This document shows positions 1 through 8,391 of a stretch of DNA of 64,000 nt, piece by piece. Both the position numbers and the translations under genes were made by a program. This DNA is from Oxalobacteraceae bacterium OTU3CINTB1 (GTDB lineage Bacteria > Pseudomonadota > Gammaproteobacteria > Burkholderiales > Burkholderiaceae_D). Every line of letters begins with the position of its first letter. Position 1 is the stretch's first letter. The stretch is taken from positions 1,860,001 to 1,924,000 of the forward strand of contig CP099652.1 of NCBI GenBank assembly GCA_024123955.1, written 5' to 3'. The notes under the pieces are model-generated. The model saw nothing but the letters and a program-made list of their open reading frames with translations, had not been told where the DNA came from and searched no databases.

Positions 1-162
1 TCCGACTTGGTGGACTATAGTTAGGGGGTAGTTCTTTCCAAGGGAGGCCGATATAAACAGTTTATCTCGTTGTCAGCAGATCTTGATTCAGTGTGATTGA
101 ACTACTTGAACCGCATCATGGATGCGGATTTGAGAGAATTTCGATTCCTCGTCAGAGTCCCT
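1..162. other. Non-coding 5' edge with two hairpins
   Basis: All three forward frames hit stops within the first 30 bases and no gene is recognisable. Two compact hairpins are visible: a 7-bp stem with a 3-base loop at 111-127, and a 6-bp stem at about 155-171 that directly precedes the terminator-like stem at 174-200. This could be the 3' part of a structured RNA or an untranslated region from a gene left of the window. I could not fit it to a tRNA, tmRNA or other RNA family I know. Confidence 0.35.
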
Positions 163-498
163 TCAGGGGACTGAAAACAGCGGCGCAATGCCGCTGTTTT
201 CTATTGGGCGCAGCGTCGCGGGGTCGGTATCGGTATGCGGGTCGGCCGCCGGCCCGCCGTCGCGCAGCGCGTGGCCGGCCTGTTCCCGCGGCTGATCTTC
301 CTGATGGCCTTCCGGCCAGGCTTGCGCGAAACCGCCGGCCTCGAGCCAGGCGAGAAAATCGGCCTGGCGCTGCGCATGCCAGCGCCTCTGGACGCCCGCC
401 ACCACTAGGGGAGGGGTGCAATGGCGGCAGCGCGCCAGCAGTAGTTTGGTTCGATGCATGGCGGCCTGCTCCTGTGCCGCCGGGTTGAGGTTGGTCAT
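163..498 (-). CDS. Small uncharacterised protein
   Basis: An 111-residue reading frame that I do not recognise. In its favour, AGGA lies 7 bases before the ATG and the third codon positions are strongly GC-biased like the neighbours. The product has one CxxC pair (residues 24-27) in a basic N-terminal part and an acidic, proline-rich C-terminal half. There is no signal peptide or membrane segment. Against it, the last 13 codons are built from a terminator-like hairpin, so the natural end of the gene may be coincidental. It reads away from rsuA. Confidence 0.45.
   Translation of the reverse strand: MTNLNPAAQEQAAMHRTKLLLARCRHCTPPLVVAGVQRRWHAQRQADFLAWLEAGGFAQAWPEGHQEDQPREQAGHALRDGGPAADPHTDTDPATLRPIENSGIAPLFSVP
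174..200. terminator. Symmetric Rho-independent terminator
   Basis: An 11-bp perfect inverted repeat (AAAACAGCGGC / GCCGCTGTTTT) with a 5-base loop. Its A4 and T4 ends make it usable in either direction. It covers the last codons of the minus-strand small gene at 163-498, so it either terminates that gene or a transcript arriving from the left. Confidence 0.6.
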
Positions 499-520
499 GT
501 TGTCGTCCTGCTGAGTATTT

Positions 521-534
521 CCTAGTCCACTAGG
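521..534. promoter_or_regulatory. Palindrome CCTAGTCCACTAGG, candidate operator
   Basis: A near-perfect 14-bp dyad, 23 bases upstream of the ATG of the small minus-strand gene. Read on the minus strand it overlaps the second of two TAGGAA direct copies, the other lying about 20 bases upstream. It sits in the intergenic gap shared with rsuA. Its position suits a regulator-binding site for the small gene. No binding protein can be named from the sequence. Confidence 0.35.
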
Positions 535-695
535 CGGATTCCTAATGAGTTTTTGAGTCTACCGATTCAATCCGCAGGGTACTTGATGTGGATCAATAAA
601 ACAGGGTGTCCAGGACAGCCCTGTCGCGCGGACGCTACCTTTCCGCTACCTTCCCGGTTCTTCACGCTCCTTGGCGCATCCTGTAGAATCCGGCC

Positions 696-1433
696 ATGAG
701 TAAATTATCCCTGGACCGTATCCTGCAATCGCAGGGTTATGGCACGCGCAAGTACTGCCGCTCCCTCATCGAGGATGGCGAAGTGAGCATCAACGGCGTC
801 GTGCACGACAACTATAAAGCCGGCATCGAGACCGATGGCCTGGTGTTGACCATCTTCGATGAGGAGTGGGTTTATCGCGAGCATCTGTACATCGCCCTGC
901 ACAAACCGGCCAATTTCGAGTGTTCGCGCAAGCCCAGCCACCATCCCGGCGTGCTGACCCTGCTGCCCGAGCAGTTCACGTGGCGCGACGTGCAGCCGGT
1001 CGGCCGGCTCGACCACGACACCACCGGCATGCTGCTGATGTCGGACGATGGCCCCTTTATCCATGCACAATCGTCGCCGAAGCGGCATGTGCCGAAGATT
1101 TACCAGGCCACCACGCAAGCGCCGGTTACCGATGAGCTGGTCGCGCAATTGCTGGCGGGCGTGCAATTGCACGACGAGCCGGCCCCGCTGGCGGCCCAGA
1201 CCTGCGTACGCCGCGGCGAGCATCTGCTGGAGATCGTGCTCGAACAGGGTAAATATCACCAGGTCAAGCGCATGCTGGCCGCCGCCGGCAACCATTGCAG
1301 CGCGCTGCACCGTTCGGCCATCGGCGGCCTGACCCTGGAATCGCTCGGGATCGCCGAGGGCGAGTGGTGTTATCTGAGCGCCGAACAGCTGGCGTTGCTG
1401 GCGCCGTCGCCGGCGGCATCCGCCACGCCATGA
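696..1433 (+). CDS. rsuA: 16S rRNA pseudouridine synthase RsuA
   Basis: A 245-residue protein of the RsuA/RluB/E/F family, which isomerises a uridine in rRNA (U516 of 16S rRNA for RsuA). An S4-like RNA-binding segment occupies about residues 1-60 (SLDRILQSQGYGTRK). The catalytic motif GRLDHDTTG carries the nucleophilic Asp106, and the family C-terminal motif KYHQVKRM lies near residue 193. Length is normal. The stop overlaps the start of the next gene (ATGA), so the two are probably cotranslated. The subfamily (RsuA rather than RluE/F) is judged from overall resemblance. Confidence 0.88.
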   Translation: MSKLSLDRILQSQGYGTRKYCRSLIEDGEVSINGVVHDNYKAGIETDGLVLTIFDEEWVYREHLYIALHKPANFECSRKPSHHPGVLTLLPEQFTWRDVQPVGRLDHDTTGMLLMSDDGPFIHAQSSPKRHVPKIYQATTQAPVTDELVAQLLAGVQLHDEPAPLAAQTCVRRGEHLLEIVLEQGKYHQVKRMLAAAGNHCSALHRSAIGGLTLESLGIAEGEWCYLSAEQLALLAPSPAASATP

Positions 1434-2416
1434 AGCTGGCCACCCTGAAGGACGGCACCCGCGACGGCCAGCTGGCCGTCGTCTCGCGCGACCTCAAGAC
1501 GGCGCAACTGGCCGACGGCGTGGCGCGCAGCCTGCAGCGCGCGCTCGACGACTGGACCTTCATCGCCCCGCAACTGGAGGCGATCTACCAGGATCTGAAC
1601 CAGGGCCGCGCGCGCCGCGCCTTCGATTTCGAGCCGGCCAACTGCATGGCGCCGCTGCCGCGCGCATTCCAGTGGGCCGACGGCTCGGCCTACGTCAACC
1701 ATGTCGAGCTGGTGCGCAAGGCGCGCGGCGCCGCGATGCCCGATTCTTTCTGGGATGAGCCGCTGATGTATCAGGGCGGCAGCGACGACCTGCTGGGGCC
1801 GACCGATGACATCGAACTGTTCCACGAGCAGTGGGGCATCGATTTCGAAGCGGAAGTGGCCGTGATCACCGACGATGTGCCCATGGGCGCGACGCCGGAC
1901 CAGGCGCAACAGCGCATCCGGCTGCTGATGCTGGCCAACGACGTGTCGTTGCGCAACCTGATCCCGGAAGAACTGGCCAAGGGGTTTGGCTTTTTGCAAA
2001 GCAAGGCGGCCACCAGTTTCTCGCCGGTGGCGGTGACCCCGGACGAGCTCGATGACGCCTGGAAGGGCGGCAAGGTGCATTTGCCGCTGCGCTCGACGTG
2101 GAATGGCAAGCTGGTCGGCCAGCCACATGCCGGCGTCGACATGGTGTTCAACTTCCCGAAACTGATCGCCCACCTGGCGGCGACGCGCAACGTGCGGGCC
2201 GGGTCCATCGTCGGCTCGGGCACGGTGTCCAACAAGGACGCCAAACGGGGCTACTCCTGCATCGCCGAGCAGCGCGCGCTGGAAATGATCGCCGGCGGCG
2301 CGCCGCTCACGCCGTTCATGGCCTTCGGCGATACCATCCGCATCGAGATGCTCGACGGCGACGGCAAGTCGGTGTTCGGCGCCATCGACCAGAAGGTCGT
2401 GCAAAAGGCAAGCTAG
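1430..2416 (+). CDS. Fumarylacetoacetate hydrolase family protein
   Basis: A 328-residue protein. I start it at the ATG overlapping the rsuA stop, because the upstream part of the open frame lies inside rsuA. The second half carries the FAA-hydrolase fold with the metal-binding acidic motif DFEAEVAVI, followed by the family features MLANDVSLRNL, GSGTVSNKD and GDTIRIEML. Relatives cleave C-C bonds in acylpyruvates or oxaloacetate-like substrates with Mg/Mn. The substrate cannot be deduced. The pairing with an rRNA-modifying gene is probably positional only. Confidence 0.85.
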   Translation: MKLATLKDGTRDGQLAVVSRDLKTAQLADGVARSLQRALDDWTFIAPQLEAIYQDLNQGRARRAFDFEPANCMAPLPRAFQWADGSAYVNHVELVRKARGAAMPDSFWDEPLMYQGGSDDLLGPTDDIELFHEQWGIDFEAEVAVITDDVPMGATPDQAQQRIRLLMLANDVSLRNLIPEELAKGFGFLQSKAATSFSPVAVTPDELDDAWKGGKVHLPLRSTWNGKLVGQPHAGVDMVFNFPKLIAHLAATRNVRAGSIVGSGTVSNKDAKRGYSCIAEQRALEMIAGGAPLTPFMAFGDTIRIEMLDGDGKSVFGAIDQKVVQKAS

Positions 2417-2542
2417 CCAAACTGATAATTGCCGTGCGGAATCAGTGAGCAAGCACTGAAATACCGCCGTATTCGACCGATGGTCTTGCCCTGCCGCACT
2501 CGATAATGGCAACATCGAAATGAAACACGCGCCAGGCCGACC

Positions 2543-3733
2543 ATGTCAGAAGATAGCGACGCAGAAAAGACCGAACCCGCGTCAGCGAAGCGCCTCGAGC
2601 AGGCGCGCGAGGAAGGCGACGTTCCCCGATCGCGGGAAGTGGCCACGTTTACCGTGTTGATGTCCGCCGGTGCCGGCCTGTGGCTGACCGGCGACGGCCT
2701 GATACGACAACTCAATTCCGCCCTGGTGTCCGGACTGACCTTGAACCAGGAGCAAATCTTCAATGCCGATGTGCTGATCAACCGCATCCTGGTCGACGTG
2801 GTGCGGGTGATGGTCGCCTGCCTGCCGCTGGCCGTCGCCGTGATGGTCGTTGCGCTGGCGTCGCCGCTGCTGGTGGGCGGCTGGCTGTTCAGCGGCAAAG
2901 CCTTCATGCCCAAGTTCAGCAAGCTCAATCCCATCACCGGCATCGGCAATATGTTCTCCAAGAACGCCTTGGTCGAACTGTTCAAGGCCATCGCCAAGGC
3001 GCTGGTGGTGGGCGTGGTCGCGTACATGGTGGTGATGAAGCAAAAGGACGCGGTGATCGGCCTGGCGGTCGAGCCGCTCAAGCTGGGCACCGTCCACTTG
3101 ATCAATATGCTCGGCAGCAGTTTCCTGTTCATCGTCGGCGCGCTCGGCCTGATCGCCGCCATCGACGGCCCGTACCAGATGTGGCACTACGCTAACAAGC
3201 TGAAGATGACGCGCCAGGAAATGATCCAGGAGTCGAAGGAATCCGACGGCAATCCGCAAATCAAGGGCAAGATCCGCCAGCTGCAGCGCGAGATGGCCAA
3301 GCGCCGCATGATGGCCGACGTGCCCACCGCCGACGTGGTGGTGACCAACCCGACCCACTACGCGGTGGCGCTCAAGTACAGCGACGGCATGCGCGGCGCG
3401 CCGAAGGTGGTGGCCAAGGGCACCGACGAGGTGGCCGCCAAGATCCGCGAGATCGCCAGGGACAGCAAGGTCACCTTGCTGGAGGCGCCGGCGCTGGCGC
3501 GCGCGCTGTACCAGCACACCGAGATCGGCGATGAGATTCCCGAGCAGCTGTACGCGGCCGTGGCCGAGGTGCTGGCCTATGTCTTCCAGCTGCGGCTGTT
3601 CAGCAAGGGCGGCAGCAACCGTCCGGACGTGCCGAAGACCCTGGACGTGCCGCCGGAGCTCGATCCGCTGAACCCGGCCTTTATCCCCAGGCACGGCAAG
3701 AAACCAGATTCGCATAACGGAGCTTCCGCATGA
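2543..3733 (+). CDS. flhB: Flagellar export switch protein FlhB
   Basis: A 396-residue inner-membrane subunit of the flagellar type III export gate. It switches secretion from rod/hook to filament substrates. The N-terminal half has four hydrophobic segments. The cytoplasmic domain carries the autocleavage motif NPTH at residues 269-272, followed by YAVALKY and VVAKG. Length and position of the cleavage site match the family. The stop overlaps the flhA start by 4 bases. A second, cleavage-site-less copy of its C-terminal domain is encoded at 50319-50651. Confidence 0.97.
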   Translation: MSEDSDAEKTEPASAKRLEQAREEGDVPRSREVATFTVLMSAGAGLWLTGDGLIRQLNSALVSGLTLNQEQIFNADVLINRILVDVVRVMVACLPLAVAVMVVALASPLLVGGWLFSGKAFMPKFSKLNPITGIGNMFSKNALVELFKAIAKALVVGVVAYMVVMKQKDAVIGLAVEPLKLGTVHLINMLGSSFLFIVGALGLIAAIDGPYQMWHYANKLKMTRQEMIQESKESDGNPQIKGKIRQLQREMAKRRMMADVPTADVVVTNPTHYAVALKYSDGMRGAPKVVAKGTDEVAAKIREIARDSKVTLLEAPALARALYQHTEIGDEIPEQLYAAVAEVLAYVFQLRLFSKGGSNRPDVPKTLDVPPELDPLNPAFIPRHGKKPDSHNGASA

Positions 3734-5847
3734 ACGCAATGAGCAACATCAAACTGCCGCCATGGCTGCAGGGCATCGCCAACAGCAAGAACAAGTCGAG
3801 CCTGGCCGCGCCCATCCTGATCATCATGCTGCTGGGGATGATGGTGCTGCCGCTGCCGGCGTTCGTGCTTGACATCTTCTTCAGCTTCAACATCGCGCTG
3901 GCGGTGATCGTGCTGCTGACCAGCCTGTACACCGTCAAGCCGCTCGACTTCATGGCCTTTCCGACCATCCTGCTGGTGTCGACCATGTTGCGCCTGTCGC
4001 TGAACGTGGCCTCGACCCGCGTGGTGCTGACCGAGGGCCACACCGGCGCCGACGCCGCCGGCAAGGTGATCGAAGCCTTCGGCCACTTCCTGATCGGCGG
4101 TAACTACACCGTCGGCCTGGTGGTGTTTATCATTTTGACCATCATTAACTTCACCGTGGTGACCAAGGGCGCCGGCCGTATCGCCGAAGTGGGCGCCCGT
4201 TTCGCGCTGGACGCGATGCCGGGCAAGCAAATGGCGATCGACGCCGACCTCAACGCCGGCCTGATCGGCGAGGCCGACGCCCGCAAGCGCCGCAGCGAAG
4301 TGGCGCAGGAAGCCGAGTTTTACGGCGCGATGGACGGCGCCAGCAAATACGTGCGCGGCGACGCCATCGCCGGCATCATGGTCACGGTCATCAACGTCGT
4401 CGGCGGTTTGCTGGTCGGCGTGATCCAGCACGACCTGCCGTTCGGCGAGGCGATCAAGGTGTACACGCTGCTGGCCATCGGTGACGGCCTGGTGGCGCAG
4501 ATTCCGTCGCTGATCATTTCGGTGGCGGCCGGTATCGTGGTCTCGCGCGTGGCCAGCGACGAGGACATCGGCACGCAGATGGTGGGGCAGTTGTTCGCCA
4601 AGCCGCAGGTGCTCTACATTACCGCCGCCATCATCGGTGGCATGGGGATGATTCCGGGCATGCCCAACCTGGTGTTCCTGATGCTGGCAGGCGTGCTGGG
4701 CGGTTCGGCCTACGTGATGACCAAGCGCGCCAAGGCCGGCGGCGCCGCCGCCGCCGGGGCCGCCGCGGCCGAGGCCGCCGAGCCGGCCGCCGCGCCCGAG
4801 CAGGAGGAGGCCAGCTGGCAGGACATCATGCCGGTCGACACCCTGGGCCTGGAAGTGGGCTACCGCCTGATTCCGCTGGTCGACAAGACCCAGGGCGGCG
4901 AGCTGCTCAAGCGTATCAAGGGCATCCGCAAGAAGTTCGCGCAGGAGGTCGGTTTCCTGGCGCCGCCGGTGCACATCCGCGACAACCTGGAGCTCAAGCC
5001 GTCGGCCTACCGCATCACGCTCAAGGGCGTGGAGGTCGGCGCCGGCGAGGCCTTCAACGGCCAGTTCCTGGCGATCAATCCGGGCATGGCCAGCGGCACC
5101 CTGCAGGGCCTGGTGACCACCGATCCGGCCTTCGGCCTGCCGGCCACCTGGATCGACGCCGGCCAGCGCGACCAGGCCCAGGGCATGGGCTACACGGTGG
5201 TCGACGCCGGCACCGTGGTGGCCACCCACCTGAACCATTTGATCACGACCCACGCGTCCGAACTGCTGGGCCGCGCCGAGGTGCAGTCGCTGCTCGACCA
5301 CCTGGGCAAGGAAGCGCCGAAGCTGGTGGAGGATCTGGTGCCGAAGATGGTGTCGCTGTCGACCCTGCAGAAGGTGCTGCAGAACCTGTTGATGGAAGGC
5401 GTACACATCCGTGACATGCGCTCGGTGATCGAGACCCTGGCCGAGCACGCCGTGCACACGCAGGACCCGAACGACCTGACGGCGCTGGTGCGCATCTCGC
5501 TGGGCCGGGCCATCGTGCAGCAGCTGTTCCCTGGCGCGTCCGAGCTGTCGGTGATGACCCTGGATAACCGTCTGGAACGCTTGCTGATGCAGGCGCTGGC
5601 GGCCAGCGGACCGGACGGCGCCGGCATCGAGCCGGGCCTGGCCGACACCATCGCCCAGCAGGCCCAGCAGGCGGCGCAGCAGCAGGAGGCGCTGGGCCTG
5701 ACGCCGGTGCTGCTGGTGCCGGGTCCGCTGCGGGCGTTGCTGTCGCGCTTCCTGCGCCGCGCCTTGCCGCAGTTGAAGGTGCTGTCGCATGCGGAGATTC
5801 CGGAGACCAAAACCATCCGCGTGACGGCGCTGGTGGGGCAGCAGTAA
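3730..5847 (+). CDS. flhA: Flagellar export gate protein FlhA
   Basis: A 705-residue FHIPEP-family protein, the largest export-gate subunit. The first ~330 residues hold about eight membrane segments and the conserved cytoplasmic loop with AGRIAEVGARFALDAMPGKQ. An Ala-rich linker (about residues 337-356) joins the cytoplasmic domain that forms the nonameric ring binding chaperone-substrate complexes. Length is typical. The start overlaps the flhB stop (ATGA). A second in-frame ATG seven codons later is less likely given this coupling. Confidence 0.97.
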   Translation: MNAMSNIKLPPWLQGIANSKNKSSLAAPILIIMLLGMMVLPLPAFVLDIFFSFNIALAVIVLLTSLYTVKPLDFMAFPTILLVSTMLRLSLNVASTRVVLTEGHTGADAAGKVIEAFGHFLIGGNYTVGLVVFIILTIINFTVVTKGAGRIAEVGARFALDAMPGKQMAIDADLNAGLIGEADARKRRSEVAQEAEFYGAMDGASKYVRGDAIAGIMVTVINVVGGLLVGVIQHDLPFGEAIKVYTLLAIGDGLVAQIPSLIISVAAGIVVSRVASDEDIGTQMVGQLFAKPQVLYITAAIIGGMGMIPGMPNLVFLMLAGVLGGSAYVMTKRAKAGGAAAAGAAAAEAAEPAAAPEQEEASWQDIMPVDTLGLEVGYRLIPLVDKTQGGELLKRIKGIRKKFAQEVGFLAPPVHIRDNLELKPSAYRITLKGVEVGAGEAFNGQFLAINPGMASGTLQGLVTTDPAFGLPATWIDAGQRDQAQGMGYTVVDAGTVVATHLNHLITTHASELLGRAEVQSLLDHLGKEAPKLVEDLVPKMVSLSTLQKVLQNLLMEGVHIRDMRSVIETLAEHAVHTQDPNDLTALVRISLGRAIVQQLFPGASELSVMTLDNRLERLLMQALAASGPDGAGIEPGLADTIAQQAQQAAQQQEALGLTPVLLVPGPLRALLSRFLRRALPQLKVLSHAEIPETKTIRVTALVGQQ

Positions 5848-5915
5848 TCCGGGGATACCCGCGCGGGATTGATCCCGTCGCGGTCGCGTCGTTGCGGGCG
5901 GCCTAGACTGGCCGC

Positions 5916-6764
5916 ATGGATGATGATTTCGACACGCCCTGGAAGGAAGTGGTCACGCACCACTTTCCCGACTTCATGGCCTTCTATTTTCCGCAGGCGC
6001 ACGCCGCGATCGACTGGTCGCGGCCGCACGAATTCCTCGATCAGGAATTTGCCGCGCTGAGCCGCGGTGCCGAGCTCGGCAAGCGGATACTCGACAAGCT
6101 GGTGCGGGTCAGTCTGCACGACGGGCGCGAGCAATGGGTGCTGGTGCATCTGGAAGGGCAGGGGCGGCATGACAAGGATTTCGCCGAGCGTATATTCGTC
6201 TACAACTATCGCGTCTACGACCGTTATCGACAGCCCGTGGCCAGCCTGGCGTTGCTCACCGATGCCAGCAAATACTGGCGGCCCTGCGCCTTTTCCTACT
6301 ATCAGCGAAACTGGGATCGCCAGCGTATCATTAACCTGTATCGCGTGATCGACTGGATCATGTCGTTGCCGAAGGAACTGGATGCCCGACTGCATGAGGG
6401 TATCGTGCAATGGGAAAGGAGGAATGCCATGACTTATCTGTCTTCGATAGAACGTATGAGTATGGAACGCGGCATGAAAAAAGGGGAGGAGCTGGGGTGG
6501 CGGAAAGGGCTGGAGGAAGGGCGGCAAGCGGGCTGGAAAGAAGGACAACAAAAAGGGTGGCAAGAAGGACGGCAAGAAGGACGGCAAGAAGGACGGCGCG
6601 AGGCGCTGCTGGAAATGTTGACGATTTTGCTAACCGAGCGTTTCGGTAAGCTCGACGCGATGAGCAGCGCTATTCTCACAGTGGCCGATGTCGACCAGCT
6701 CACGGCGTGGAGCAAAAACGTCCTCGGCGCCCGCAGCTTGTCCGAGGTGTTTGCTGATAAATAG
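5916..6764 (+). CDS. Rpn/DUF4351-like PD-(D/E)XK family protein
   Basis: A 282-residue protein resembling the Rpn (recombination-promoting nuclease, transposase-like) and DUF4351 group. Residues 1-190 contain the probable PD-(D/E)XK core: Asp60 (ILDKLVRVSL), then VHLEGQ with Glu80 and Gln82. Residues 180-235 are a low-complexity linker of G-x3-G steps (KKGEELGW, KEGQQKGW, QEGRQEGR). In the DNA this includes three exact tandem 12-bp units at 6559-6594. A short helical tail follows. It is not a flagellar protein and interrupts the otherwise universal flhA-flhF order, so it was probably inserted. Nuclease activity is inferred only from the family. Confidence 0.75.
   Translation: MDDDFDTPWKEVVTHHFPDFMAFYFPQAHAAIDWSRPHEFLDQEFAALSRGAELGKRILDKLVRVSLHDGREQWVLVHLEGQGRHDKDFAERIFVYNYRVYDRYRQPVASLALLTDASKYWRPCAFSYYQRNWDRQRIINLYRVIDWIMSLPKELDARLHEGIVQWERRNAMTYLSSIERMSMERGMKKGEELGWRKGLEEGRQAGWKEGQQKGWQEGRQEGRQEGRREALLEMLTILLTERFGKLDAMSSAILTVADVDQLTAWSKNVLGARSLSEVFADK
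6559..6594 (+). repeat. Three tandem copies of a 12-bp unit
   Basis: The unit GGCAAGAAGGAC is repeated exactly three times inside the Rpn-like gene, encoding QEGR steps. It lies in a strongly purine-rich stretch of the coding strand. The 12-bp period keeps frame, so copy number could change by slippage without disrupting the protein. Confidence 0.85.
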
Positions 6765-6907
6765 GCAATCCCCGGCCCCGAGGTGAAATGCGGCCCATTT
6801 CCGCCCTTGTTCAGCGGATCGTTTCCTAAGTGCATCGTCAATAATGGCACTGTCCGAGTAGAAAAGCGTCTCGTCCGGAAGGCGCGCTACTCAAGCTACA
6901 GGAGTCG

Positions 6908-6967
6908 ATGATGGCCAAACCTACCTCGCAAGCGCGCGTCACCCAGTCCCTGGGGAGCCAGCCATGA
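6908..6967 (+). CDS. Possible leader peptide coupled to flhF
   Basis: A 19-codon frame (MMAKPTSQARVTQSLGSQP) with AGGAG close in front of a double ATG. It ends with a TGA that overlaps the flhF ATG in an ATGA arrangement. The peptide resembles nothing I know. The layout is that of a translationally coupled upstream ORF, but flhF also has its own GGGGAG 7 bases before its start, so the short frame may be fortuitous. Confidence 0.35.
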   Translation: MMAKPTSQARVTQSLGSQP

Positions 6968-8391
6968 ACGTCAAAAAATTCAGCGCGCCGACGTCGCGCG
7001 AGGCGCTGCGCAAGGTGCGCGAATCGCTCGGCCCGGATGCCGTGATCCTGTCGAACCGCCAGTCCGACGGCGGCGTCGAAATCCTCGCGCTGGCCAACGA
7101 CGACGCCGCGTCGCTGTCGTCGCCGGCGCCGCATTCGCCGATGGCCGAGCCGGTGCCATCGCTGGACCTGGGCCTGGGCCTTGGATTGCCGGCGGGCCGC
7201 GTCGAACAGCGCATGGAGCCGCGCTTCGACAACCGCGCCGCCGAGATGCCGGCCGAGCCGGTGCGCCGCGTGGTCGCCTCGCCATCGTCGTACGCCAGCA
7301 AGACCGCTGCCGCAACGCACGCCGCCGCGCCGTCGGCGCCGGCCCAGCCCCGCGCGCCGTCGATCGACGTCGACCAGATCACCGCCATGGTGGCATCGGC
7401 CGTCGCCAGCGCCAAGCAGAACGCCGCCGCCGAGATGCAAGTGATGATGGGCGAGATCCGCGCCATGCGCGGCATGATGGAAACCCAGTTGGCCGAAATC
7501 GCCTGGGGCAGCACGCAAGCGCGCGAACCGCAGAAGGCGGCCGTGCTGCGCGAGATGCTGGCCGCCGGTTTCTCGGCCAGCCTGGCGCGCTATTTGATCG
7601 AAAAACTGCCGGCCGACCGCGACGCCGCCGACAGCATGCGCTGGATCAAAACCGTCCTGACCCGCAACCTGTCGGCCATGGCCAACGAGGACGCGCTGAT
7701 CGACCAGGGCGGCGTGTTCGCGCTGGTCGGCCCCACCGGCGTGGGCAAGACCACCAGCACCGCCAAACTGGCCGCGCGCTGCGTGATGCGCCACGGCCCG
7801 GACAAGCTGGCCCTGATCACCACGGACGCCTATCGTATCGGCGCGCACGAACAGCTGCGCATCTACGGCAAGATCCTCGGCGTGATGGTGCACTCGGTGA
7901 AGGACGAAGCCGACCTGCGCATCGCCCTCAAGGAACTGCGCAACAAGCACACGGTGTTGATCGACACCGTCGGCGTGAGCCAGCGCGACCAGATGGTGAC
8001 CGAACAGGTCTCGATGCTGCAAGGCGCCGGCTCGGACGTCAAGCGCCTGCTGTGCCTTAACGCCACCGCAACCCAGGAGACGCTCAACGAAGTGGTGCGC
8101 GCCTACCAGGGCAGCGGCCTGGCCGGCTGCATCATGACCAAACTCGATGAGGCGGCGGCGATCGGCAACGTGCTCGATGTCGTCATCCGCCAGAAGCTCA
8201 ACCTGTTCTACGTCTCGAACGGCCAGCGCGTGCCGGAAGACCTGCACCTGGCCGATCCGGCCTACCTGATCGACCGCGCTTTCAAGTTGAAACGCGACGC
8301 CGTCAACACCCAATACCTGGATGCCGAGCTGCCGATGCTGATGTCGAACGCCACCAACGACCAGTCGATGCGCGAGGTGCACCTTGGCTAA
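6964..8391 (+). CDS. flhF: Flagellar SRP-like GTPase FlhF
   Basis: A 475-residue SRP-type GTPase that sets the place and number of polar flagella. The N-terminal B domain (MNVKKFSAPTSREALRKVRE) is followed by a variable Ala/Pro-rich linker (about residues 45-140). The NG domain begins near residue 190. The P-loop GPTGVGKTT lies near residues 256-264, with the later G motifs DTVG and TKLDEA present. Its last 8 bases overlap flhG. Its partner FlhG carries the DQAxxLR motif that stimulates FlhF GTPase in studied systems. Confidence 0.96.
   Translation: MNVKKFSAPTSREALRKVRESLGPDAVILSNRQSDGGVEILALANDDAASLSSPAPHSPMAEPVPSLDLGLGLGLPAGRVEQRMEPRFDNRAAEMPAEPVRRVVASPSSYASKTAAATHAAAPSAPAQPRAPSIDVDQITAMVASAVASAKQNAAAEMQVMMGEIRAMRGMMETQLAEIAWGSTQAREPQKAAVLREMLAAGFSASLARYLIEKLPADRDAADSMRWIKTVLTRNLSAMANEDALIDQGGVFALVGPTGVGKTTSTAKLAARCVMRHGPDKLALITTDAYRIGAHEQLRIYGKILGVMVHSVKDEADLRIALKELRNKHTVLIDTVGVSQRDQMVTEQVSMLQGAGSDVKRLLCLNATATQETLNEVVRAYQGSGLAGCIMTKLDEAAAIGNVLDVVIRQKLNLFYVSNGQRVPEDLHLADPAYLIDRAFKLKRDAVNTQYLDAELPMLMSNATNDQSMREVHLG

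Noticed and set aside
130..165. TTCGATTCC resembling a tRNA T-loop near the left edge
   Set aside because: The flanking bases do not form a T-stem, there is no acceptor stem or CCA, and no anticodon arm fits.
2440..2500. A sigma-28-like promoter in front of flhB (TGAAATAC, 11-base spacer, ACCGATGG)
   Set aside because: Only 4/8 at -35 and 5/8 at -10; flhB is normally an early gene. The match is no better than expected by chance in this sequence.
3577..5790. A 737-residue frame antisense to flhA
   Set aside because: It has His/Gln/Arg-rich shadow composition, no domain, and lies wholly against a well-supported gene. Similar shadows exist opposite flhF, flgE, flgK and fliD.
5859..5868. CCCGCGCGGG palindrome after flhA as a terminator
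   Set aside because: There is no T-tract and the stem is only 5 bp with no real loop; such palindromes are frequent at this GC content.
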